DNA from: Alphaproteobacteria bacterium | GTDB lineage: Bacteria; Pseudomonadota; Alphaproteobacteria; SMXP01 | Direction: 5' to 3' | NCBI GenBank assembly: GCA_028280675.1 | Contig: JANQLI010000270.1 | Location: forward strand, 1 to 22,428 | Length of the DNA stretch: 22,428 bases | In this document: positions 15,529-21,610 of the stretch, in pieces | Numbering within the stretch: the stretch's first letter is position 1 | How the letters are laid out: each line of letters starts with the position of its first letter | Made by a program: the position numbers and the translations under genes | Notes under the pieces: model-generated | Seen by the model: the letters and a program-made list of their open reading frames with translations, nothing else | Told to the model about the DNA's origin: nothing | The model's database searches: none

Positions 15529-16161
15529 TCATTCATGACTATTCGAAGACGCACTCTTAGCATTACCTATGATGAGTTTGATCATTTTCGTAATATCATC
15601 CCAACTTTCCTCAGACCTTAGATCCATATCAAAGAAACGCGGAGCGTGACGAGATCTAAGAGATAAATAGGAGATAGCCGCATATAAGATGTATATTAAA
15701 CTGCGATTGTCATCTTCAGTATATTCCACGTTGCTCATGAGTCGTTTTAAACGCAATTTTCGCGTTAAATTACGGACCTCATTAAACGCTGCAGAAATTT
15801 CACTGTCACCTCCAAGCTCTTCTGCGAGAAACTCCAGTGTTACAGGATGCTTCCGCAATTCAGCCGCCATGGCTATAAAGTCGTCCTCTAGAATATCTTT
15901 TACATCATTGCGCTTTTCTTCGTTACTCACTTGTCGTGGAAACAACTCAGCAAAAGCACTGCGACGCTCACCCCACGCACGGATTAAACCCTCTAAGTTA
16001 CCAAAGTAACGATAGATCAAAGGCTTGCCGATATTAGCCTGATCAACAACCGCTTTAAGAGTGAGATTGCGAACACCATCCTGGATCAAAACCTGCTCAA
16101 AGGCATCCAATATTCGCTCTTCTGTTTTTTCACGTTTCTGTTGAGCCTTTCCTTTGGACAT
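15529..16161 (-). CDS. TetR-family transcriptional regulator
   Basis: This 210-residue protein has the TetR N-terminal DNA-binding domain: KTEERILDAFEQVLIQDGVR, then LTLKAVVDQANIGKPLIYRY and FGNLEGL (about 12-60). The C-terminal ligand-binding domain is helical and unclassified. It lies between the TonB receptor (same strand, 81 nt downstream) and a divergent SDR operon starting at 16255, so it is well placed to repress both. The ribosome site AAGGGTC precedes the start. Its ligand is presumably the compound imported or modified by the cluster; this is inference. Confidence 0.93.
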   Translation of the reverse strand: MSKGKAQQKREKTEERILDAFEQVLIQDGVRNLTLKAVVDQANIGKPLIYRYFGNLEGLIRAWGERRSAFAELFPRQVSNEEKRNDVKDILEDDFIAMAAELRKHPVTLEFLAEELGGDSEISAAFNEVRNLTRKLRLKRLMSNVEYTEDDNRSLIYILYAAISYLSLRSRHAPRFFDMDLRSEESWDDITKMIKLIIGNAKSASSNSHE

Positions 16162-16190
16162 AAATGACCCTTAAATCCAAATAATTATCT

Positions 16191-16207
16191 GTTTACGCAT
16201 GAGTAAC
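16191..16207. promoter_or_regulatory. Possible TetR operator in the divergent intergenic region
   Basis: GTTTAC-GCATGA-GTAAC is an imperfect inverted repeat in the 93-nt gap between the TetR gene and the SDR operon, about 30 nt before the TetR start. The position is right for a shared operator but the symmetry is incomplete. Confidence 0.3.
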
Positions 16208-16254
16208 ACTTGTGCTAAAGCAAGTCCAGGAAAAAATAGAGGGGCCAACTGTTA

Positions 16255-17067
16255 ATGAATAACAAGTCTATTGTAATAACCGGGGGAACTCGTGGTATCG
16301 GTTACGGATTAGCAAAGCATTTTCTCCTAAAAAACAATAATGTATGCATAACAGGCCGTTCTCAATCATCTATAGATTCGGCTGTCTCCAAACTAAGAAA
16401 TGAAACAAATCATCAATCAATAATCGGCTTAGAGTGTGATGTAAGCGATATAAAATCGATGAAGGATCTATGGAACTTTACCCAGAAAACCTTTGGGCAA
16501 GTTGATATCTGGATCAATAATGCGGGGATAGCCAATATTATGAACATATTTGAGGATATCCCCAAAGAAGAATACGACCTAGTTATTTCAAGTAACATCA
16601 CTGGCACTCTTAACGGCTGTAAAGTTGCTTTAAGAGAGATGAAAGAACAGGGATACGGACAAATTTACAATTTTGAAGGTTTTGGCAGTGATGGTCGCAC
16701 CAATATCGGCCTAAGCGTATACGGTATGACAAAGCGGGCGATTAGCTATTTTACGGCTGCCCTTATCAAAGAGAATGAAAACGAAAAGATCAATGTGGGG
16801 TATTTAAGTCCTGGGATCGTCATTACTGATATGATTACTCAAGAGGCAGAACACATGACGCCGGAAAAATGGGCGGCCACTAAACGTATGTATAATATTC
16901 TAGGTGATGATGTTGAAACAGTAACAAACTGGTTAACTGAAGCGACTCTGAACGATATAGGAAAACATGGAACAGCTATAAAATATTTAACGCCTCAAAA
17001 AGCACTCTGGAGATTTTTTAAAGCGTATATACTGCATCAGAAACGTGATTTATTCTCAGAAAATTAG
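16255..17067 (+). CDS. Short-chain dehydrogenase/reductase, chlorophyll b reductase-like subgroup
   Basis: This 270-residue Rossmann-fold oxidoreductase has the cofactor motif TGGTRGIG (9-16), CDVSD (61-65), NNAG (88-91) and the active-site YGMTK (Tyr156, Lys160). The segment before the Tyr reads FEGFGSDGRTN, recalling the NMDGAGSxG signature of NYC1/NOL-type (chlorophyll b reductase-like) SDRs, as I remember it; the classical catalytic Ser is displaced. The substrate is unknown. The gene is visibly AT-richer than the 932-8210 region. It heads an operon with a secreted protein (about 40 nt later), a DoxX-like protein and an NTF2-like protein. Divergence from the TetR gene suggests control by it. 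A ribosome site, AGAGGGGCC, precedes ATG 16255. Confidence 0.9.
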   Translation: MNNKSIVITGGTRGIGYGLAKHFLLKNNNVCITGRSQSSIDSAVSKLRNETNHQSIIGLECDVSDIKSMKDLWNFTQKTFGQVDIWINNAGIANIMNIFEDIPKEEYDLVISSNITGTLNGCKVALREMKEQGYGQIYNFEGFGSDGRTNIGLSVYGMTKRAISYFTAALIKENENEKINVGYLSPGIVITDMITQEAEHMTPEKWAATKRMYNILGDDVETVTNWLTEATLNDIGKHGTAIKYLTPQKALWRFFKAYILHQKRDLFSEN

Positions 17068-17109
17068 GATTTCGGTCAATTAAACAAATGTTATAGGAAG
17101 ACGTGTGTG

Positions 17110-17658
17110 ATGCTCAGAATTTTTTCAAAAATAACACTGGTGTATTTCTACATAAGCGTGGCTTTATTTGCGCAAGCTTCAGCACAGGAGTATAATACTT
17201 CCTCAAACTTACTACTTGTTGGACAGTTTGGTGAACTATGTACAATGTGCGAAGCTATCGTTTTATGTGACGATAGAGAAATCAAACAAGAATATACGCA
17301 AATTCCAGATGATGGCAGTTTTACTGTCTACCATTTTCATACACGTACATTTTGGTCACAAGTTTTCACGATTTGGGATGTGTTTATATCTAATTTTAAC
17401 ACAAGTTCTGTAGAAAAACGAGGACACACTCGACCTATAGATAGATATGATATCCAAAATGGGGAATGGAAAATCCCACAAAGAATTGACGCACGCTTAA
17501 CTCTTGATCCAGGTGTTATTGATTTAGCACAGACAAAAATAGATCGTATCACACGCGAATGGCTTGATAAGAACAATCAAGCTATTGGTACATGCCAGCG
17601 GCTGCCACTATGGATGTCTTTAGAAACAATTTCAAAAAACACGTCAGGTTCACATTAG
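17110..17658 (+). CDS. Secreted protein with CxxC pair, unknown function
   Basis: This protein of about 182 residues is not recognised. The N-terminus (MLRIFSKITLVYFYISVALF) followed by AQASAQ is a good Sec signal with cleavage near ASA. The mature N-terminus has FGELCTMCEAIVLCDD, a CxxC plus a third Cys, with one more Cys late (GTCQRL). This could be a redox or metal site, or simply disulfides. The GTG at 17107 directly before ATG 17110 is an alternative start; AGGA at 17095-17098 fits either. It lies between the SDR and the DoxX-like membrane gene (9-nt gap to the latter), so an envelope redox role with DoxX is possible but unproven. It is strongly AT-rich. Confidence 0.8.
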   Translation: MLRIFSKITLVYFYISVALFAQASAQEYNTSSNLLLVGQFGELCTMCEAIVLCDDREIKQEYTQIPDDGSFTVYHFHTRTFWSQVFTIWDVFISNFNTSSVEKRGHTRPIDRYDIQNGEWKIPQRIDARLTLDPGVIDLAQTKIDRITREWLDKNNQAIGTCQRLPLWMSLETISKNTSGSH

Positions 17659-17667
17659 GGGCACAAT

Positions 17668-18174
17668 ATGTCTAAACTTCAAAATGTTTGGTCCGGCAAT
17701 TACATACGCGAACATCCCATTAAATTTTTCGGCATAATTATCCATCTCGTACTACGAACGCTCTTTGCTATTTTCTGGTTATCTGCTGGAATCAATAAAG
17801 TGAATAAAGGCTGGCTCAACACGGATATCCTAAAAAATATCTTCCTTGATCGCCTCACGGAAATGCCACCCGATGCTTTTGCTGTTTTTTATTTAGAGAG
17901 CTTCGCCCTGCCTATGTGGCTCGTGGTCGCTTGGATTGTCACAGTTGGGGAAATCTATTCTGCTCTTGGTCTGCTGTTTGGTATTACCACACGCATCGCG
18001 GCCGGCGTCAGTTTTTTCATTCTGATCAATTTAGCTATTGGTGGGTACTATGATGCGTCCCTGATTCCCTTCTTCATTTTGAACATTGCCTTTTTCATGT
18101 GGCCATCGGGACATTGGCTTGGATTTGACCGCTTTTTGCACCGCAAGTATCCGAACTCCATCTGGTTTAAATAA
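17668..18174 (+). CDS. DoxX/DoxD-like integral membrane protein
   Basis: This 168-residue protein has about four transmembrane segments: near 22-42 (IIIHLVLRTLFAIFWLSAGI), 80-100 (ALPMWLVVAWIVTVGEI), 103-125 (LGLLFGITTRIAAGVSFFIL) and 133-150 (SLIPFFILNIAFFMWP). The early LSAGINKVNKGW segment (small residue, Gly, Lys after the first helix) is the usual start of DoxX-type proteins, which include quinone-linked thiosulfate oxidoreductase subunits and many of unknown role. The gene is tightly packed (9 nt after the secreted CxxC protein, 20 nt before the NTF2-like gene). The inferred role is a membrane partner in a redox step for the imported compound. The ribosome site TAGGGGC is clear. Confidence 0.8.
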   Translation: MSKLQNVWSGNYIREHPIKFFGIIIHLVLRTLFAIFWLSAGINKVNKGWLNTDILKNIFLDRLTEMPPDAFAVFYLESFALPMWLVVAWIVTVGEIYSALGLLFGITTRIAAGVSFFILINLAIGGYYDASLIPFFILNIAFFMWPSGHWLGFDRFLHRKYPNSIWFK

Positions 18175-18194
18175 AACAGGTCAAAGGAGAAACC

Positions 18195-18812
18195 ATGCGT
18201 TACTCACTCATCCTTATTGCACTCTCATTTTGGTGTCTTCCAAACGCAGCACTCGCAGGTGGGCATGAAATGCCGCAAAACAATGCTGACATAGAAGAAA
18301 ACCTCAGCAGCTCAGACGTCTACGCAGAGGTATCTGAGGTGGTGCGAAAGTTTGGGCAATACTTTACCGACTTGAATGACCCCCAGCCAGATGCGTTATT
18401 TGACAAGAATGATCCATCACCAATGTATCTTGCTGAGGAAATGTCGGATTGGATGATTGGCTGGGAAAGCTTCGAGTGGTATTTCCATACCCCGGCACGT
18501 GATAAACTCGTCGAAGCAATGGATTACACACCATCAAATATTCGTGTGAAGTCTTTATCTGATGATCTCGCCATTGCAACATGGTTTGTTTGGGCTGAGT
18601 ATAAATTTAGGAACCGACCCCCCGTTGGCGAGCACCTCCGTGCAACCGGCATTATGCGCAAAACAGGCGATGACTGGAAAATGGTTTACTATGCTGAGTC
18701 ACCGATTGCAGCTTTAGCCTATATTGAAGATCTATATGAGGTGATGGCTACAACTGAGTTTCGTAAACGCTTCAATAAAGAGCCTAAGAAAAAAGAGTTT
18801 GGACTGGAATAA
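18195..18812 (+). CDS. Periplasmic NTF2-like (SnoaL-type) protein
   Basis: This 205-residue protein has a signal peptide (MRYSLILIALSFWCLPNAAL ending ALAG). The mature protein has a helix-rich start (DVYAEVSEVVRKFGQYFTDL), then WESFEWYFHTPARDKL, LAIATWFVWAEYKF, HLRATGIMRKTGDDWKMVYY and AYIEDLYEVM. The last two segments are the RxTGIxRKxxDDWKMVYYAES pattern of NTF2-like SnoaL_3/DUF4440-type domains, which hold small hydrophobic ligands or act as simple isomerases or cyclases. It has a strong ribosome site (AAAGGAG) and is the last gene of the SDR/DoxX operon. A role in binding or converting the cluster's substrate in the periplasm is inferred. Confidence 0.8.
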   Translation: MRYSLILIALSFWCLPNAALAGGHEMPQNNADIEENLSSSDVYAEVSEVVRKFGQYFTDLNDPQPDALFDKNDPSPMYLAEEMSDWMIGWESFEWYFHTPARDKLVEAMDYTPSNIRVKSLSDDLAIATWFVWAEYKFRNRPPVGEHLRATGIMRKTGDDWKMVYYAESPIAALAYIEDLYEVMATTEFRKRFNKEPKKKEFGLE

Positions 18813-19144
18813 ATTTTTACTTTCAGTCCTATACCTTTACAGAACATGAATATTGTATTGCGCAGTCAGTTCTAAACTGACACCCTGCTGCTGCAAACTC
18901 ACAACTCGTGAGTCAACATCACGATTTACATACTTGCTCCCAGCAAGCTAATAACACTCTCTTGAGCAGAAAAACAAAAAGTACATATTTCTTCACGTGA
19001 AGACATTAGATGTGCTGAAGGCTCGTGGTGCTAGGTGAATCAGGTGCTGGTCTAGGAGCGGATAGAATCTTTGACGGTCCTACGACCTTAGCTGTCTATC
19101 CCATGTCAAGAATCATGAATGCCATACTTCACATTTCTATCCTA
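18813..19144. other. Gene-free stretch with three short dyads
   Basis: No convincing gene was found here. It contains three perfect inverted repeats: GTCAGTT-CTA-AACTGAC (18865-18881), CTTGCT-CCC-AGCAAG (18933-18947) and the 14-bp palindrome TCTTCACGTGAAGA (18990-19003). No T-run follows any of them, so they look like protein-binding sites or debris rather than terminators. An open frame from about 19025 begins with a GESGAGLGADRIFDG stretch but has no support as a gene. Confidence 0.4.
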
Positions 19145-19195
19145 CTATCTGCTCGCAATTGCCTCATTCTGCTCTATCGTGAGTTCCAGAGCGAC
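19145..19195 (-). pseudogene. Decayed 3' end of an XRE regulator gene (tail copy B)
   Basis: Minus-strand translation immediately after the SnoaL-like gene's TAG stop (19196-19198), in the same frame, reads VALELTIEQNEAIASR and then a stop (19145-19147). It matches the end of the intact XRE protein (SLDLAIEQIEAIARRQ). At DNA level, blocks such as ATAGAGCAG and GCAATTGCGAG are shared. Only the last about 16 codons survive. Confidence 0.65.
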
Positions 19196-19963
19196 CTAAA
19201 ATTTACCATTCTCATTCTTCCATTCACTCCGAGGGGCGATTTTCTCAATGGTATCCCAATGTTCAACGATCTTTCCATGCGCGATCCGGAATAAATCATA
19301 AAAAGCACTATGCACGCCGCAGTACAGGCCTTCGCTCCCAGTCAGAACAAAATTGCCTTCAGCTAAAATAAGATGAACCTTTTCGTAGATAGAATGCCCG
19401 TAAGAATGATGACCTTTGTCTAGCACCTGTCGCAGATCAAACAAATCATCCGACAGATTTGGATTGTGCTCAGTAAAGTTCTCATTATCGATGTAGACTT
19501 CGAGTTCATTGAGTTTTCTTTGAATAAGAATATTTTGAAGAAATGATCTAACGAGTGAACGGTTTTGCTCGGTCAATTGATGGTCTTCAGATTGGGTGGG
19601 CCCGTCTACCATGGTATGACCAGATTTGTTTGGACCAAGGCGTGGCTGGATATTATCCCAATGCTCGACCGCATATCCATCTTCAAACCGAAAGACTTCA
19701 AAACCAATTCGACGAGTGGCAAAATCATACTCAGTATGCGCGAAAACAAAATCACCATCCTCAAAAGCGCGTACAACATTGACCCGAGGTGAGGTTCTCG
19801 ATAATCGTTCAAAGAGATCCGCTAGTCCCTCACTCCCTTCATGAGTTTGTGGATTGTGCTGTATATATTTCTCTTCATTCACAACATCTATTGGACCAGG
19901 ATCACCTGTCTCAATACTTTTGAGTAATGCTTTAATGCGATCCTTATTACTTCCTCTCACCAT
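19196..19963 (-). CDS. Tandem SnoaL-like (NTF2-fold) protein
   Basis: This 255-residue cytoplasmic protein is made of two homologous SnoaL-like domains. The first half has YIQHNPQTHEGSEGL, EDGDFVFAHTEY, FEVFRFEDGYAVEHWDNIQ. The second half has FTEHNPNL, AEGNFVLTGSEG, FYDLFRIAHGKIVEHWDTIE. The HNP, EGDFV and VEHWD positions recur about 130 residues apart, showing an internal duplication. Related single-domain proteins bind or isomerise small hydrophobic compounds; the second copy lacks the first copy's HTEY motif, so the halves may have diverged in function. It is a single gene flanked by XRE-tail remnants B (abutting its stop) and C. The ribosome site GAAGAGAG is good. Confidence 0.85.
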   Translation of the reverse strand: MVRGSNKDRIKALLKSIETGDPGPIDVVNEEKYIQHNPQTHEGSEGLADLFERLSRTSPRVNVVRAFEDGDFVFAHTEYDFATRRIGFEVFRFEDGYAVEHWDNIQPRLGPNKSGHTMVDGPTQSEDHQLTEQNRSLVRSFLQNILIQRKLNELEVYIDNENFTEHNPNLSDDLFDLRQVLDKGHHSYGHSIYEKVHLILAEGNFVLTGSEGLYCGVHSAFYDLFRIAHGKIVEHWDTIEKIAPRSEWKNENGKF

Positions 19964-20019
19964 TCAATCTCTCTTCAGATGAAAATCTACTTATTGAATC
20001 AAAAACTTGGCAGAATATA

Positions 20020-20110
20020 CTATTGCCGCCTCGCAATCTCTTCAACCTATACTCTACCGCCATGCGAGCGCTTTGAAAGGATAAAGCCCTGTGACCGAAT
20101 AAATCCTTCA
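20020..20110 (-). pseudogene. Decayed 3' end of an XRE regulator gene (tail copy C)
   Basis: On the minus strand, GTT GAA GAG ATT GCG AGG followed by CGG CAA TAG (20020-20046) reads VEEIARRQ and a stop, against IEAIARRQ of the intact XRE. Upstream, in a frame shifted by one base, LSFQSARMAVEY corresponds to the preceding LDLAIEQ region. No helix-turn-helix region remains. It is the most diverged of the four copies, so homology rests mainly on the last eight codons. Confidence 0.5.
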
Positions 20111-20194
20111 AATCTTGTGATCGGACGGTCTTTGCAAACGCGCCTGGATTTGCTAACACAACTGTTGACTGTAATTCATAGATGGAGACAAAGC

Positions 20195-20491
20195 ATGTCA
20201 ATAGATGGCGATTGGAAAGTAACCGTGCAGACCCCTATGGGCGCACAAGAGCAAACCTTCTCGGTCACGACCGATGGTGACACAGTTTCAGGCACGGTAA
20301 AGAGCGCAATGGGTGAGATGGAAATCAAAGATGGTAAAATCGACGGCAACTCTTTGACATGGAAAATGGACATGACAGTCCCTATGCCAATGACGTTGGA
20401 CGTCGAAGCGACTGTGGACGGCAACAAAATTAGCGGTACGGCAAAAAGCTCTTTTGGTCCGGCACCCTTTGAAGGGGAGAAAGTCACGTAA
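20195..20491 (+). CDS. Small conserved beta-rich protein of unknown function
   Basis: This 98-residue protein starts at ATG 20195 behind GGAGA (an in-frame upstream extension to 19979 has no ribosome site and is not conserved-looking). It is built of alternating strands and Gly/Asp turns: DGDWKVTVQTPMGAQEQTFS, TDGDTVSGTVKSAMGEMEIK, DGKIDGNSLTWKM, PMPMTLDVEATVDGNKISGT and SFGPAPFEGEKV. I recall similar about 100-residue proteins in alphaproteobacteria and actinobacteria with the same order of motifs, without known function. A lipocalin-like or small-barrel fold is plausible. There is no signal peptide. A terminator follows (20521), so it is monocistronic, and XRE-tail remnants lie on both sides. 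Confidence 0.85.
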   Translation: MSIDGDWKVTVQTPMGAQEQTFSVTTDGDTVSGTVKSAMGEMEIKDGKIDGNSLTWKMDMTVPMPMTLDVEATVDGNKISGTAKSSFGPAPFEGEKVT

Positions 20492-20520
20492 GCGTATTGC
20501 TTGAATGAAGTTTGCAAGAC

Positions 20521-20545
20521 AGGCGGTTCTTCGGGGCCGCCTTTT
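20521..20545 (+). terminator. Rho-independent terminator of the 98-residue protein gene
   Basis: AGGCGG, a 10-nt loop (containing TTCGGGG) and CCGCCT, followed by TTTG, lie 30 nt past the stop codon. The stem is short but GC-rich and directly followed by the T run. Confidence 0.75.
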
Positions 20546-20596
20546 GTTTGGTTTGACGCGCATCTCAATTCTTCGAGAAATAATTCTCTTCTATAA

Positions 20597-20740
20597 TCAG
20601 TGTCTCCAAACAATCTGCTCTATCGCCAGATCCAGACCCTGATTATTCAAAGGCCTGGGCAATTTTCGTGCCTCAGTCTGGGTCAACTGACTGTCAATCT
20701 CGTTTGTGAACATGCGCTTACGAGCGGCCTTTTCCTCCTT
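20597..20740 (-). pseudogene. Decayed 3' end of an XRE regulator gene (tail copy D)
   Basis: Minus-strand translation reads KAARKRMFTNEIDSQLTQTE, then ARKLPRPLNNQGLDLAIEQI, VWRH and a stop at 20597-20599. The TEAR...LxxLNN/DDxxLDLAIEQI core matches the tail of the intact XRE protein. The upstream basic segment is that of a related but distinct paralogue. It is open for about 50 codons but has no HTH part and no good start. It lies between the terminator at 20521 and the IclR stop at 20788. Confidence 0.65.
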
Positions 20741-20787
20741 TATTTGAAGAACCAATCTAATCTATCTCGTGGCTCGGATTGAAGGGG

Positions 20788-21600
20788 TCAGGTCAACTGC
20801 GCCACGGCCAATTCACACTCCCGGTCTTGGGCTATGCCCGAGCGTGAGCGGAGTTTATTGATAAATTCTTCACGAAACGCGATCAGCTTGTTTGTCCAAG
20901 AATCAAGAACATCGTCTGTAATATAGGCGCTTGAATAGTAACGCATAGTAATGGCCCCAATGGCGCGTTCAGCATTATTTAATCCTATCGATAGACTCGA
21001 AATAGGGCGATCATAATTTTGCCAATCACAATTCTCCATCACCACACGACTCGATGTCATCGCTATCATCAATTGTTCTTTTGCCCATTTCCGGTCTCTT
21101 GGGTCATCGATGAAGTGATCCATTTTTAACAAAAGTGTTTTCCGGACATCGCTGTCACAAGCCGCCAAAAATGCAATCCCCGACGCACTTTTGAACAATG
21201 GCAGGCGCGCGCCGAGGATTGAATCCTTTAAATAGAATGGGCTGATGTCTTCTGTGCTGGTGATGACATCCATGTGAAACCCATCATTGACAGCAAGGTA
21301 TATCGGCCATTCAATGTCACGCGCAAGGTCATACAGAAGGGGCTTAATGACATAATATTCCTCAAAATAATCCGTCGCCCCTGAACTCAACCGCTTCACA
21401 GCTTGATTGACATAAAATGTATTAATGCCCTTGCGTTCCTCACAATATAAATATCCAGCTTCTTCAAGGGTTCTCAAAATACGATGAACAGTGCCCCTTG
21501 GAATGCCGGTCATATCACTGAGCTCCGTGACATTCCGTTGTTTCACATTGACTAACTCTAAGATCTTCAATGCTTTGAAAACAGCGCTGACTAATCGCAT
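20788..21600 (-). CDS. IclR-family transcriptional regulator
   Basis: This 270-residue protein has the IclR winged helix at the N-terminus: SAVFKALKILELVNVKQRNV, TELSDMTGIPRGTVHRIL, RTLEEAGYL (about 4-54). The C-terminal effector domain follows, with a typical LPLFKSASGIAFLAA segment near 133-147. It begins 10 nt after the stop of the amidohydrolase gene on the same strand, so it is probably cotranscribed with it and regulates the pathway, perhaps in response to the amidohydrolase substrate or product. The ribosome site AGGTAAGAT precedes its start inside the short gap. Confidence 0.93.
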   Translation of the reverse strand: MRLVSAVFKALKILELVNVKQRNVTELSDMTGIPRGTVHRILRTLEEAGYLYCEERKGINTFYVNQAVKRLSSGATDYFEEYYVIKPLLYDLARDIEWPIYLAVNDGFHMDVITSTEDISPFYLKDSILGARLPLFKSASGIAFLAACDSDVRKTLLLKMDHFIDDPRDRKWAKEQLMIAMTSSRVVMENCDWQNYDRPISSLSIGLNNAERAIGAITMRYYSSAYITDDVLDSWTNKLIAFREEFINKLRSRSGIAQDRECELAVAQLT

Positions 21601-21610
21601 ATCATCTTAC

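Noticed and set aside
18800..18829. GGACTG/CAGTCC pair at the end of the NTF2-like gene as a terminator
   Set aside because: Stem broken by mismatches, and no T run follows.
19025..19294. Plus-strand open frame beginning GESGAGLGADRIFDG-like
   Set aside because: No ribosome site; it runs through XRE tail B and antisense into the SnoaL gene; only the first about 25 codons look protein-like.
19979..20194. Upstream in-frame extension of the 98-residue protein to 19979
   Set aside because: No ribosome site, residues not protein-like, and it overlaps XRE tail copy C; ATG 20195 has GGAGA just upstream.
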